Shown: positions 9,314-18,835 of the stretch, one piece after another
Layout of the letters: each line of letters begins with the position of its first letter
Numbering within the stretch: position 1 is the stretch's first letter
Assembly (NCBI RefSeq): GCF_047717795.1
Contig: NZ_CP159808.1
Location: 806,001 to 870,000 of the forward strand
DNA: 64,000 nucleotides
DNA from: Marisalimonas sp016777705
GTDB taxonomy: Bacteria; Pseudomonadota; Alphaproteobacteria; Puniceispirillales; Marisalimonadaceae
Direction: 5' to 3'
Notes under the pieces: model-generated
What the model saw: the letters and a program-made list of their open reading frames with translations, nothing else
Database searches by the model: none
What the model was told of the DNA's origin: nothing
Position numbers and translations under genes: made by a program

Positions 9314-9934
9314 TTAATATCCAGCGCCAGATTTGGATGCGTCACTTTCAGGTACATAAGTATCAAAAGCCATTGACTTTAACTTTTCCCAACATTTTTT
9401 ATTAACTCTAGAGGCAAATGATACATCAGATAAAATTAATTCATTTATATTATAATTTGTATTTTTTTGAGTAACATTAAGATAACAATAACTATTTGTA
9501 TTACTCAGGTTATTTAAATTCACGTATAATTTTTCTTTATCGGTTATGGCAATAATATTATGATGTTTATCACTTAATTCTAAATGACATTTTTGTTCAT
9601 GCGATATTAAATCCATTGCAGCTACTAAAAATTTAGGACTGTTTAAATAACCTTCCCAGGTCCTATTGTTAGAAGCAACATATTCAACTAAAACCATTCC
9701 CATTAAAGCTGATGATAATGGTTTATCATAAGTGTTATCATTTACTGAAGTTGAAATATTACCAGATTTATATAAATCAGTAGTTTTTAAAATAGATCCA
9801 AGAAAAAATTGATTGTGAGTTGCCAACCATTTGCACAAGTTTGCACTATCTTTTGCTATGCCCCAATCAATATCTATGCTTCTGAGTGCTTTGTAAGTTT
9901 CAGAGTAAATTTGATTTGAAGATACTTCTAACAT
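9314..9934 (-). CDS. DUF3726 family protein
   Basis: This 206-aa protein starts at ATG 9934, 2 nt after the TAA of the upstream gene; the frame extends further upstream but would overlap that gene. The N-terminus has the pattern of DUF3726 (conserved helix with WGIAKDSANLCKWLA), and the C-terminus ends in YVPESDASKSGAG, also typical. Function is unknown. It is the third gene of a tightly spaced operon with a 567-aa unknown protein and an M19-like protein. Confidence 0.68.
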   Translation of the reverse strand: MLEVSSNQIYSETYKALRSIDIDWGIAKDSANLCKWLATHNQFFLGSILKTTDLYKSGNISTSVNDNTYDKPLSSALMGMVLVEYVASNNRTWEGYLNSPKFLVAAMDLISHEQKCHLELSDKHHNIIAITDKEKLYVNLNNLSNTNSYCYLNVTQKNTNYNINELILSDVSFASRVNKKCWEKLKSMAFDTYVPESDASKSGAGY

Positions 9935-9936
9935 TT

Positions 9937-11640
9937 TTAGGCATCGGATAGATATGGAAAAATCCAATCACATGCATTTTTTTCCTGCAATTGATGTGGA
10001 AGTGGTGCTCCTTGAAATAGCGTAATTCTTGTCCATAAATCTGATTTTGGATCATATTTTGAAGCTCCAAAAAAACTTAATTTACATCTAAGAATGTCTA
10101 TTGGTTTAGTTTTATCAGAATGCAAATTATCCTGAATTTCACTATATTCAGAAGTGTCATTTATAATTATCCTACGAATAATATTTCTAGTTTCAGGATG
10201 TTTGATCATTACTTCTGAAATTGTCATGTTTTCTGGTAAAGTTTCTAATAATTTCAAAGTATTCTGAACTTGGTGGGCTATGTCAAAAGGTAATTGTTTT
10301 TCAGTTCCATGATCTCTTACTTGCACACCCAATCTAGGTTCTAATTTAGCTTGAGAAGTATACCAAAAAAAGTGATTTTCCTTTTGATCATTTACAACAA
10401 CTTTTAAAGCCCAATCATAATTTTGTCTGATGATATTAATTACTTTTTTTATTTTATATTTTATTGGAACTGATTTTGTCTCAACTGCAGCCATTTCCTC
10501 AGTTAAGTTTTCAACAATATTTGAAAATGGTTCAATAAAAATAGAATGAAGTATTTCTTCAGTTTCTAAACTTATTTGATCAACAAAAAAATCAAAAATA
10601 TTTTTTAGAGGATATGTCTGGCTTAATAATTTTTTGGTGTTTGGATTGTTTATAATTGTTTCTAAATCTAACGAAAGGTTTTTTATTCTTACTGATTGAT
10701 TTTGATCATCAACTTTCCACTGAGCACAGTAACCTAATGCATTATTTAATAGAATAATGATTTCATTTTGTTGTTTTATATCTAAATTCTCTATGGCCAA
10801 TACCTTAGATATAGCAGTTTCCCTAGCATTTATCCATTTATGTAACAATTCAGGGTGATTTATTAAAAAAGGTGCCATCCCTAAACCTGTAGCATTACCC
10901 ACACCAAGATGTTTTGAAATTTCATCAGATAATCTAACTGAGGAAACACCACCTTTTATTTTGGCAAGAAAATTTACTAATTCTATGGAAAAAAACCTTA
11001 TCAAATATACTGTTAGCATTTCAGCTTGAAATGGTTTTTTTAAAAAAACTTGTTCTGAAATACCATCAAAGTCACCAATACCAAATTTACCATTACCATA
11101 AACTGCCGTCGTTCTTACTAGGTAGCCAATATCATTGATTAATGCTTTATCGGGTTGTTTACCTTCTGATAAAGATGATAACACGCTGTTAAAAACTCTT
11201 ACTGATTTGTTGGCTCTGCTGAGTGTCATTTGTTTGGGTAAATGATGCCCAGCTTCTTGAACCTTTAAATTCTTAGACATGTAGTTGATTTCAGCTTGAG
11301 TTGGTTTACCATTAAAGAGAGAGAAGGTCATATCCCATTTTTCAGCTATCACTCTGTCACTTCTATCTTGATCTTTTATGGGATGACAAAAAACTACTAA
11401 ACAAAATTCATTAGATCCTTTAACGCTAGAAATTATTGCGTTTCCAATACCATGCTTATCAATATCCCATTTAGAAATTTTAATTATCCATTTATTAGTT
11501 TTTAGTTGATCTATCAACTGTCGGCTAAATGATAATCTTGTTTGATGAAAACTACCAAGCCGGTCTAATTTCATAACTTTAGATGGTTCTCTTAGTAAAG
11601 ATTGTTTTCGTGTTTTTTTAGTTTTATAAATAATTTTCAT
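9937..11640 (-). CDS. Conserved protein of unknown function (567 aa)
   Basis: I do not recognise a named domain. The protein is about 567 aa from ATG 11640, 4 nt after the stop of the M19-like gene; an earlier start would overlap that gene. It is soluble, mostly helical in composition, with no signal peptide. Short conserved-looking blocks are VYGNGKFGIGDFDG, ATGLGMAPFLINHPE and FWYTSQAKLEPRLG. The tight packing with DUF3726 implies a shared job, possibly a two-subunit enzyme, but this is inference. Confidence 0.6.
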   Translation of the reverse strand: MKIIYKTKKTRKQSLLREPSKVMKLDRLGSFHQTRLSFSRQLIDQLKTNKWIIKISKWDIDKHGIGNAIISSVKGSNEFCLVVFCHPIKDQDRSDRVIAEKWDMTFSLFNGKPTQAEINYMSKNLKVQEAGHHLPKQMTLSRANKSVRVFNSVLSSLSEGKQPDKALINDIGYLVRTTAVYGNGKFGIGDFDGISEQVFLKKPFQAEMLTVYLIRFFSIELVNFLAKIKGGVSSVRLSDEISKHLGVGNATGLGMAPFLINHPELLHKWINARETAISKVLAIENLDIKQQNEIIILLNNALGYCAQWKVDDQNQSVRIKNLSLDLETIINNPNTKKLLSQTYPLKNIFDFFVDQISLETEEILHSIFIEPFSNIVENLTEEMAAVETKSVPIKYKIKKVINIIRQNYDWALKVVVNDQKENHFFWYTSQAKLEPRLGVQVRDHGTEKQLPFDIAHQVQNTLKLLETLPENMTISEVMIKHPETRNIIRRIIINDTSEYSEIQDNLHSDKTKPIDILRCKLSFFGASKYDPKSDLWTRITLFQGAPLPHQLQEKNACDWIFPYLSDA

Positions 11641-11644
11641 TTTT

Positions 11645-12616
11645 CTAATTTGAATTAAACGATTTACGAAAAAAAGATAACCAGTTTTCACCTTTTATCT
11701 TATTAATTTCATCATTTGAAAAACCATATTTTTTCAGCCCTTCAATAATATTATGCCAGTCTCTATTATCTCTAAACCAATTAGGCATATCTGGAAAACC
11801 TGGATTAGAAGCAGATCCTTCTCCATAATCTATTTCTCTAGTCCATTTTCCTACTCTCATCCACTCTACAATACTATCAGGTTGATCCTGACAAAGGTCT
11901 GAGCCAAAACCAATATGGTCAATTCCTATTAAATCTGCAGTTCTAGCTATCATTGAACAAAAATCTTCAAGAGAGCATTGACTACTATTATTTAAATGGT
12001 GCGGATAAAGAGAAAAACCAAGCATTCCATGACTTTCAGATAGTTTTTTTAGAATTTGGTCAGATTTATTTCTTTTTGCAGGATGCCAGAAAGACGGGTT
12101 TGCATGACTTATAACGATTGGTCTTGAAGATAATTCTATAGCTTCAAAAGTAGACTTCTCTGAAGAGTGTGACATGTCAACAACCATTCCCACTCTGTTC
12201 ATTTCTTTGATAACTTCTTTACCCATTCTAGTAATACCAGGATCATTTTCTTCATAACAACCTGTAGCTAATAAAGATTGATTGTTATAGGAAAGTTGCA
12301 TAAACCTTCCACCAAGTCTGTGAAGAATTTCCACTAATCCAATATCATCTTCTATTGGCGAAGGGTTCTGAAAACCAAATATAACAGCTGTTTTATTCTG
12401 CTTATTAGCTATTTCCACATCTTCTGCGTAAAACGCAGGCATAATTAAGGAAGGGTATTTTTCAAACCAATTATTCCACTGCTCAAAGTTGGATACAGTT
12501 TCCCTAAATTGTTCGTGATATGAAATAGTCACATGAACCGCAGTAAGATTAGAGTCTCTCCATTGTTTAAAAATTTTTTCTGACCAATTACAATATTGCA
12601 AACCATCTATAAGCAT
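11645..12616 (-). CDS. Membrane-dipeptidase (peptidase M19)-like protein
   Basis: This 323-aa TIM-barrel amidohydrolase of the renal dipeptidase type has the blocks MVVDMSHSSEKST, VISHANPSFW and IGIDHIGFGSDLCQ, which carry the expected His and Asp residues. The usual N-terminal His-x-Asp zinc ligands are replaced: the equivalent place reads LIDGLQYCNW. It also lacks a signal peptide. It may therefore be a one-metal or non-peptidase branch of M19. It is the first gene of the operon with the unknown protein and DUF3726. Confidence 0.82.
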   Translation of the reverse strand: MLIDGLQYCNWSEKIFKQWRDSNLTAVHVTISYHEQFRETVSNFEQWNNWFEKYPSLIMPAFYAEDVEIANKQNKTAVIFGFQNPSPIEDDIGLVEILHRLGGRFMQLSYNNQSLLATGCYEENDPGITRMGKEVIKEMNRVGMVVDMSHSSEKSTFEAIELSSRPIVISHANPSFWHPAKRNKSDQILKKLSESHGMLGFSLYPHHLNNSSQCSLEDFCSMIARTADLIGIDHIGFGSDLCQDQPDSIVEWMRVGKWTREIDYGEGSASNPGFPDMPNWFRDNRDWHNIIEGLKKYGFSNDEINKIKGENWLSFFRKSFNSN

Positions 12617-12671
12617 TTATTTTCCCAAATTTTATTATATAAATAATGAAATGATACAATACTCATTATTT

Positions 12672-13055
12672 TTATTCATCGATATTTGCTCTAAATTTTT
12701 CAGGAGGTCTGGTTCTTATAATCAGACATGCTATAGCTACTAAAACAATAGCACCTGCCTCGTAAAGTAGGTCGCTTGGTTCTTTGCCTTGAAGAATTAT
12801 CATTCTTGCTAATGCAGTCATTGCAATAAACAAGGGTAAGGTTACTGGTATTCTGCTACTTCTATAAAACGCCGCGACCATTCCAAGAACTTCAGTATAG
12901 ATGAAGAGTAAAAGTAGATCAGCTAAAAGAACTCTTTTATTTTCAATCAAAACCATTATTTCTTGTGCGGTAGCAAAAAGGGTCGCAAAAGCAATAAATA
13001 TTAACAATGATTTTTCTGCATAATGAATATATTTACTTATAATTTTATCGTCCAT
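12672..13055 (-). CDS. PsiE-family phosphate-starvation-inducible protein
   Basis: This 127-aa inner-membrane protein has four hydrophobic helices and the PsiE-type blocks EVLGMVAAFYRSSRIPV and ALARMIIL. I chose ATG 13055 because GAGAGG lies 6 nt upstream; the frame extends six codons further without a good site. PsiE proteins are induced by phosphate starvation in enterobacteria but their function is unknown. The gene is divergent from the oxygenase cluster. Confidence 0.72.
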   Translation of the reverse strand: MDDKIISKYIHYAEKSLLIFIAFATLFATAQEIMVLIENKRVLLADLLLLFIYTEVLGMVAAFYRSSRIPVTLPLFIAMTALARMIILQGKEPSDLLYEAGAIVLVAIACLIIRTRPPEKFRANIDE

Positions 13056-13107
13056 AAAACACCTCTCAAACATTATTATTTTGAATGATTTTTCAAAATT
13101 TACAAGA

Positions 13108-13137
13108 AAATTAGATTAACCTGTTAAATTAGATTAA
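13108..13137. promoter_or_regulatory. Paired direct repeats between psiE and oxygenase cluster
   Basis: AAATTAGATTAA occurs twice exactly, separated by CCTGTT (18-bp period). It sits in the 148-bp spacer between divergent genes, so it is a candidate operator for the seven-gene oxygenase cluster, psiE or both. Confidence 0.4.
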
Positions 13138-13203
13138 TTTTATTTTGTGTTTTTCGAATTATTAATTATCATAAAAAATATCTTAATGGCAAAGGGGGAT
13201 GTC

Positions 13204-14070
13204 ATGAAAGAATTTAAAATCACACCATTGTCAGATTTAATGGGTGCAGAAATTTCAGGCGTAGATTTAAGACAGAAAACAGACAAAATAACTAGAGACA
13301 AATTGTTAAACGCTGTTAAAAAATATTTAGTGGTTTGTATAAAAAATCAAGATTTGAAACCAACTCAATTAGCTAATGTGTCAAGAATATTTGGAAACCC
13401 AAAAAAATATTTTATGCAACATGAAACAGTTGATAATATTCCTGAAGTTATAGTGGTTTCTAATAGAACTTCAGATAATAAACCTAGAGTGTATGCTAGT
13501 CATTGGCACACTGACGATTCATACAGAGAAAAACCAGCTACTTTAACATTTATATATCCAGATACTCTTCCCAAAAATGGAGGAGGAACGGACTTCATTA
13601 ATTGTTATTCTGTCTTTCAAAATTTACCTGAAAATTTAAAAAATAAAATATCTAACTTAAGTGCAATTCATAAATGGCAAAGTAGACGCAACGTATCAAA
13701 AGTAGCCAAGCTTTCAAAAGAACAAGAAGAACAGACCCCAGAAGTTGAACATCCTTTAATAAGAACTCATCCTATATCGGGAGAGAAATCTTTATATATC
13801 AACCCAAATAGAATAGATCATATAGCCGGGTTTGATGATTTTGAAAGTGATAAATTATTAGATGAGTTATATGAATTTTCTTTTCAATCTAAATTTCAAT
13901 ATAGTCATTCTTATCAAGAAGGTGATTTAGTTATTTGGGATAATCGCTGTACCATGCACAAAGCAAATTCAGATTATGATTTGAACCAGTTAAGAGTGAT
14001 GCATAGAGTTATGTTAGAGGGTGAAGAAGTTTATGCGTCAATCAAAAGAAAACTGGTATGTAGTTTATGA
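13204..14070 (+). CDS. TauD/TfdA-family 2-oxoglutarate dioxygenase
   Basis: This 288-aa protein starts at ATG 13204, preceded by a GGGGG ribosome-binding stretch; the frame is open 57 nt further upstream. The iron triad is His102-x-Asp104 (SHWHTDDSYRE) and His252 (CTMHKA), with Arg264/268 as the probable 2-oxoglutarate anchor. It opens a co-directional cluster and overlaps the next gene by ATGA, so the two are translationally coupled. It probably hydroxylates a small acid; the substrate is unknown. Confidence 0.9.
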   Translation: MKEFKITPLSDLMGAEISGVDLRQKTDKITRDKLLNAVKKYLVVCIKNQDLKPTQLANVSRIFGNPKKYFMQHETVDNIPEVIVVSNRTSDNKPRVYASHWHTDDSYREKPATLTFIYPDTLPKNGGGTDFINCYSVFQNLPENLKNKISNLSAIHKWQSRRNVSKVAKLSKEQEEQTPEVEHPLIRTHPISGEKSLYINPNRIDHIAGFDDFESDKLLDELYEFSFQSKFQYSHSYQEGDLVIWDNRCTMHKANSDYDLNQLRVMHRVMLEGEEVYASIKRKLVCSL

Positions 14071-15059
14071 AAAATCAACTTGAATTTGGAATTCAGACTA
14101 ACGGTATTAAACACACTCACTTAGACCCAATGCCACAAATAGATAAAAGATTTAGCATGGTAAAAGATGCAAATATCTTTGACTATGTTGATAAAACACC
14201 AGAGATAGAAGAAATTGACTTGTTTTTAAAAGCAAGCAAAAAATATAAAATCCCAATAAAAGCTGGAGGATGGTTTTATACAATTGGTGAACATAAAAAC
14301 TTATTAAAACAAAATTTAAAAACTGCACAAAATCTTGGTTCAAAAATCCATAATATTCAAATTCAATCATTAAATAGTGATGGAAATTTAGTTTCTAATT
14401 TAGAAGTAAGAGATGCGTATCTTGAAGCATATGATATTGGATTAAAATTAGATGTGACGCCTTGTTTTGAAGTGCATGTAAATATGTGGAGTGAAGATTT
14501 TTTAAGGGTTGTTGAAGTTGGTAACCTTGTAGAAGACAAGGGTGTGGAATTTAATATTACACTTGATCACAGCCATGTTATTTTTAAAATAAACAATCCT
14601 AAAGAACAAAAAATATACAATACTAAAGAAAAAATCTTAGCAGGGGAACTGATTTTAGACCCTTTTATAAGAGGAAATGTCGTCGAAGAATGGATTAATT
14701 CAGGGTGGGTAAAACATTGTCATGCCAGATCAGCTATACCTAACAATCCATTAAATATTTATGGAAAACATCCAGATGGCACAGTTGGAAGAGGTATTCA
14801 ATACCCATTTAAAAAACCTAATAATGATGAATATCATTCATTATGGGAAGAAAAATTATTAGATCCTTGGAAAGAATGTATTTTAAAACTTATGAAATAT
14901 CATGCAAAAGATCCTAAGTCTAAGTTAGGCCAAATATCTACAGAATTTATTCCTAATACCGATTATGGCGAGGGTTGCAAATATTCTCTTTTTGAACAGG
15001 GTGTTGAGTGTACTAAATGGATGAGAAAAAGTTGGCAAAAAATTATAAAAGAAATCTAA
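14067..15059 (+). CDS. Xylose-isomerase-like TIM-barrel protein
   Basis: This 330-aa soluble protein has the layout of the sugar-phosphate isomerase/AP-endonuclease-2 fold. Candidate metal ligands are Glu in CFEVHVNMW, Asp/His in TLDHSHV, His in KHCHAR and Glu in STEFIP. The order Glu-Asp-His-Glu matches the family. It shares an ATGA overlap with the preceding TauD gene, so it probably isomerises or hydrolyses that enzyme's product or precursor. Exact reaction unknown. Confidence 0.72.
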   Translation: MKNQLEFGIQTNGIKHTHLDPMPQIDKRFSMVKDANIFDYVDKTPEIEEIDLFLKASKKYKIPIKAGGWFYTIGEHKNLLKQNLKTAQNLGSKIHNIQIQSLNSDGNLVSNLEVRDAYLEAYDIGLKLDVTPCFEVHVNMWSEDFLRVVEVGNLVEDKGVEFNITLDHSHVIFKINNPKEQKIYNTKEKILAGELILDPFIRGNVVEEWINSGWVKHCHARSAIPNNPLNIYGKHPDGTVGRGIQYPFKKPNNDEYHSLWEEKLLDPWKECILKLMKYHAKDPKSKLGQISTEFIPNTDYGEGCKYSLFEQGVECTKWMRKSWQKIIKEI

Positions 15060-15079
15060 AATTTTAAAAAGGAAAGTAA

Positions 15080-15844
15080 ATGCTATCAAATGATCAGATC
15101 AAAAAATATAAAAATGATGGTTATGTTATTCCAGATTTTAAAATGCCTGAAGAAGTCCTATTAAAGATAGAAAAAAGACATACAGATCTTTTAAATAAAC
15201 ACCCTGAATTTAAAAATTATTGCCCTGCAGTTTTATCATATGATGAAGGCTTTATAGATTTTTGTAAGAACGAAAAAATACTAGACTATGTTTCTCAATT
15301 AATAGGTCCTGATTTTGCTCTATGGAATTCAAGTTTTTTTGCAAAGCCGCCAATTGACGGTCATGCTACACCTTGGCATCAAGATGGGCAATATTGGCCA
15401 ATAAGACCACTTGCTACATGTACTGTTTGGCTTGCTGTAGATGATTCCACTCCTGAAAATGGGTGTCTAAAATTTATAAAAGGTTCGCATATAGACCAGA
15501 AGCTGAAGTCTCATAATGAAAATAATAGTAAAAATCTAACATTGAACCAAGAATTAGCAAATGAAGAGTTTGATGAAACAGAGGCTGTGAATTTAGTATT
15601 AGATAGAGGTCAAATTTCTTTGCATGATGTTTATTTAGTTCATGGTTCAGAAGCAAATAATTCTCCTAAAGCAAGAAGAGCTATTACTATGAGGTTTATG
15701 CCTACTACAAGCATTTTTGATCATCAATTAGTCAAAGATAATAAAATGTTTTCAAAATTAAATGCGAACAAGTATTTGGATAGAAAAATATATCATATGA
15801 GAGGGAACGATATATCAGGCAAAAATAATTTAACTTATATTTAA
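15080..15844 (+). CDS. PhyH-family (phytanoyl-CoA dioxygenase-like) protein
   Basis: This 254-aa Fe(II)/2-oxoglutarate oxygenase has its metal triad at His100-x-Asp102 (PWHQDGQYW) and His188 (LVHGSEANN), with Arg200/205 as 2-oxoglutarate anchor. The GSEANN-type second motif is shared with the two PhyH genes downstream, but the N-terminal half is divergent. It lies 20 bp after the TIM-barrel gene with AAAGGAAAG upstream. Bacterial PhyH proteins act on many compounds, so no substrate is assigned. Confidence 0.88.
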   Translation: MLSNDQIKKYKNDGYVIPDFKMPEEVLLKIEKRHTDLLNKHPEFKNYCPAVLSYDEGFIDFCKNEKILDYVSQLIGPDFALWNSSFFAKPPIDGHATPWHQDGQYWPIRPLATCTVWLAVDDSTPENGCLKFIKGSHIDQKLKSHNENNSKNLTLNQELANEEFDETEAVNLVLDRGQISLHDVYLVHGSEANNSPKARRAITMRFMPTTSIFDHQLVKDNKMFSKLNANKYLDRKIYHMRGNDISGKNNLTYI

Positions 15845-15897
15845 ACTTTGATATATTTATAAAAACTAAACTAAGATACTTAATTTATGGAGTTTTT

Positions 15898-17082
15898 ATG
15901 GACCAGGCTGTTATTTTATCTACAGCGAGAACAGCAATTGGAAAAGCATACCGAGGATCTTTCAATGATACTGACGCTCCAACTTTAGCAAGCCATGCGA
16001 TTAAAGCATCTATTAATAAATCAGGAGTAGAACCTGATGAAATAGAAGATGTAATTATGGGTGCTGCAGTTCAACAAGGAACGCAAGGTTATAATATAGG
16101 AAGATTGTCTGCAATTGCCTCTGGTCTTCCGACTCAGGTACCTGGAATGAGTGTTGATAGACAATGTGCTTCAGGGTTGATGGCTATTGCAATTGGAGCT
16201 AAGCAAATTGCGTGCAAAGAAATGGATGTTGTTGTTGGTGGTGGAGTAGAGTCAATTTCTTTAGTTCAAAATGAATTCTCTAATAAGTATAAATCTCAAG
16301 ATAGATTTTTATTAAACAAAAAGCCTGATATTTATATGAGCATGATTGAAACAGCAGAGACTGTTTCTAAGAGGTATGGTATAAATAGAGATATTCAGGA
16401 CGAATATGCTTTGCAAAGTCAACAAAGAACAGCTGCAGCACAAGCTAAAGGTTATTTTAACGAAGAAATAACACCTGTCAGAACATTGATGGCGCTTAAA
16501 AAAAAAGACACTGACCAAATTGATTATCATGATGTTGAAATATCAAAAGATGAATGTAATAGACCTTCCACAAATATTGATGGTTTAAATAATTTAAAAC
16601 CTGTTATGGGAGAAAATTCTTTTATTACGGCTGGTAATGCAAGTCAATTATCTGATGGATCATCAGCTTCAGTTTTAATGTCAATTAAATTAGCAGAAAA
16701 AAGAAACCTTAACCCCCTAGGTGTTTGTCACGGTGTTGCAGTTGCTGGATGTGAACCTGATGAAATGGGAATTGGTCCTATTTACGCAATTCCAAAACTT
16801 TTAAAACAAAATAATCTAAAAATGGATGATATTGGATTGTGGGAGTTAAATGAAGCTTTTGCTGTTCAGGTTATTTATTGCCGTGATAAGCTTGGAATAC
16901 CTAATGAAAATTTAAATGTAAATGGGGGTTCAATTTCAATTGGACATCCTTATGGAATGAGTGGTGCAAGATTAGTTGGACATGCTTTATTAGAAGGAAG
17001 AAGAAGAAAAATTAAATATGCAGTTGTAACGATGTGCATAGGTGGTGGTCAAGGGGCAGCTGGATTATTTGAAATTTTATAA
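15898..17082 (+). CDS. Thiolase (acetyl-CoA acyltransferase)
   Basis: This 394-aa protein is full length for a degradative or biosynthetic thiolase. Nucleophile Cys90 is in DRQCASG, the NEAF motif is present, His350 lies in GHPYGMSG, and the second Cys380 in MCIGGGQGA. It cleaves 3-ketoacyl-CoA or condenses acyl-CoAs. Its position between PhyH oxygenases suggests that the cluster ends in CoA-thioester cleavage, for example of an alpha- or beta-hydroxylated acyl chain. Confidence 0.93.
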   Translation: MDQAVILSTARTAIGKAYRGSFNDTDAPTLASHAIKASINKSGVEPDEIEDVIMGAAVQQGTQGYNIGRLSAIASGLPTQVPGMSVDRQCASGLMAIAIGAKQIACKEMDVVVGGGVESISLVQNEFSNKYKSQDRFLLNKKPDIYMSMIETAETVSKRYGINRDIQDEYALQSQQRTAAAQAKGYFNEEITPVRTLMALKKKDTDQIDYHDVEISKDECNRPSTNIDGLNNLKPVMGENSFITAGNASQLSDGSSASVLMSIKLAEKRNLNPLGVCHGVAVAGCEPDEMGIGPIYAIPKLLKQNNLKMDDIGLWELNEAFAVQVIYCRDKLGIPNENLNVNGGSISIGHPYGMSGARLVGHALLEGRRRKIKYAVVTMCIGGGQGAAGLFEIL

Positions 17083-17124
17083 TTTGGAGTATTTGTTTTT
17101 AATATCTTTTAGCGGAGTATGGAT

Positions 17125-17940
17125 ATGTTTAAAATTTCTGAAAATGTCAGAAGACTTACAGATGAAGAAAAACTTCAATACGAAAATGATGGATATATTA
17201 CTGGGTTGCCAGTATTTTCAAACGATGCTCAAGAAGACTTAAATAATTTATTCATATCACTTAGTTCCAGACTTAATTCTTCTATTGACCTTAACCAAAC
17301 AAATATGTGGCATAAAGCTAGCTTAACGTTTTATAATTTATGTAGAACTCCAGCCATACTCGATTATGTTGAAGATTTAATAGGTCGAAATTTTTTTCAA
17401 TGGGGAGGACAATTTTTCCTTAAGGAACCAAAGGATGGTTCAGTAGTCCCATGGCATCAAGATGCACAATATTGGCCTCTTTCACCTGCAAAGTCAGTAA
17501 CAGTTTGGTTAGCTTTATATGATACAGACGAACAAAATGCTGCAATGAAAGTCGTTAAAGGTAGTCATAAAGAAGGAATGTTTAAGCATCATACTAATAA
17601 AGCCAGTAATCTTGTTTTGGACCAAGAAGTATCTCATGATCAAATTAAAGAAGAAGATATTATATCTTTGAATTTAAAGGCAGGTGAAATTTCTCTCCAT
17701 GATGACGGTCTTCTTCACGGATCAGAGGCAAATAACTCTGATAGAAGAAGATGTGGAATAACGATGAGATTTGCACCAGTTAATGTGAAAGCTGATTTGT
17801 CAATATGGCCACATTTTGAAACTCAGCTTGCCAGAGGCGTTGACGACTTTAAAAATAACCCAATAGCTGAAATCCCAAGAGGTGAGGGCACGCCAGTAAG
17901 GAAATTTCAATATTCAAAAGAATTTGTATCTCAATGGTAA
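17125..17940 (+). CDS. PhyH-family dioxygenase, tandem paralogue 1
   Basis: This 271-aa protein starts at ATG 17125. CGGAG lies 7 nt upstream, whereas ATG 17119 is only 1 nt from it, and the sister gene starts at the same place. The triad is His111-x-Asp113 (PWHQDAQYW) and His198 (LLHGSEANN), with Arg215. It is closely related over its whole length to the next gene. It belongs to the oxygenase-thiolase cluster. Confidence 0.9.
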   Translation: MFKISENVRRLTDEEKLQYENDGYITGLPVFSNDAQEDLNNLFISLSSRLNSSIDLNQTNMWHKASLTFYNLCRTPAILDYVEDLIGRNFFQWGGQFFLKEPKDGSVVPWHQDAQYWPLSPAKSVTVWLALYDTDEQNAAMKVVKGSHKEGMFKHHTNKASNLVLDQEVSHDQIKEEDIISLNLKAGEISLHDDGLLHGSEANNSDRRRCGITMRFAPVNVKADLSIWPHFETQLARGVDDFKNNPIAEIPRGEGTPVRKFQYSKEFVSQW

Positions 17941-17968
17941 TTTTTAAAATTAATATGTAAGAGTTAAA

Positions 17969-18784
17969 ATGTATAAACCTTCAAAAAATGCTAGAAGATT
18001 ATCTGATAAAGAAAGATATCAATATAGAAATGACGGTTATTTAACAGGTCTTCCCGTTTTCTCTTCTGAGGCGTTTGATAATTTACATAGTTTTTTCGTT
18101 TCACTCAGTTCACAATTAAATAAAAGTATTGATTTAAATCAAACTGCTCAGTGGCAAAAAGCTAGTTTAATTTTTTATAAATTATGCACTACTCCTCAAA
18201 TACTTAATTATGTAGAGGACTTATTAGGGCCTAACTTTTTTTTGTGGGGTGGGCAATTTTTTTTAAAAGAACCAAAAGATGGTTCGGTAGTCCCATGGCA
18301 CCAAGATGCTCAATATTGGCCACTTTCACCTTTAAATGCTGTAACAGTATGGTTAGCGCTATATGATACTAACGAAGAAAATGGAGCAATGAAAGTTGTC
18401 AAAGGTAGCCATAATGATGGAATGTTTAAGCATCACACTAATAAAGCTAGTAATCTTGTTTTAGACCAAGAAGTATCTAATGATCAGATTAAAGAAGAAG
18501 ATATTATATCTTTAAATTTAAAAGCTGGTGAAATTTCATTGCATAATGATGCTTTATTACATGGATCAGAAGCAAATAATTCTAATAAACGAAGATGTGG
18601 AGTGACAATGAGATTTTCTCCAGTAAATGTTAAAGCAGATTTATCAATATGGCCACATTTTGAAGGACAATTAGTAAGAGGTGTTGATGAATATAAACTA
18701 AACCCAATTGCACCTATTCCAAAAGGAGAAGCAACTCCAACGAGTAAGTTTCAACATTCCAGAGAATTTGAAAGTTTTTGGTAA
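17969..18784 (+). CDS. PhyH-family dioxygenase, tandem paralogue 2
   Basis: This 271-aa protein is co-linear with the preceding gene and keeps His111, Asp113, His198 and Arg215. The central block around residues 100-215 is almost unchanged, while the first 90 residues differ more, including the helix that usually lines the substrate entrance. This fits tandem duplication followed by specificity change. It lies 28 bp downstream of its sister. Confidence 0.9.
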   Translation: MYKPSKNARRLSDKERYQYRNDGYLTGLPVFSSEAFDNLHSFFVSLSSQLNKSIDLNQTAQWQKASLIFYKLCTTPQILNYVEDLLGPNFFLWGGQFFLKEPKDGSVVPWHQDAQYWPLSPLNAVTVWLALYDTNEENGAMKVVKGSHNDGMFKHHTNKASNLVLDQEVSNDQIKEEDIISLNLKAGEISLHNDALLHGSEANNSNKRRCGVTMRFSPVNVKADLSIWPHFEGQLVRGVDEYKLNPIAPIPKGEATPTSKFQHSREFESFW

Positions 18785-18835
18785 TAGAGGTTTTTTTTGT
18801 GTAATAATTATTATTATTAAATAAATGGAATTAAA

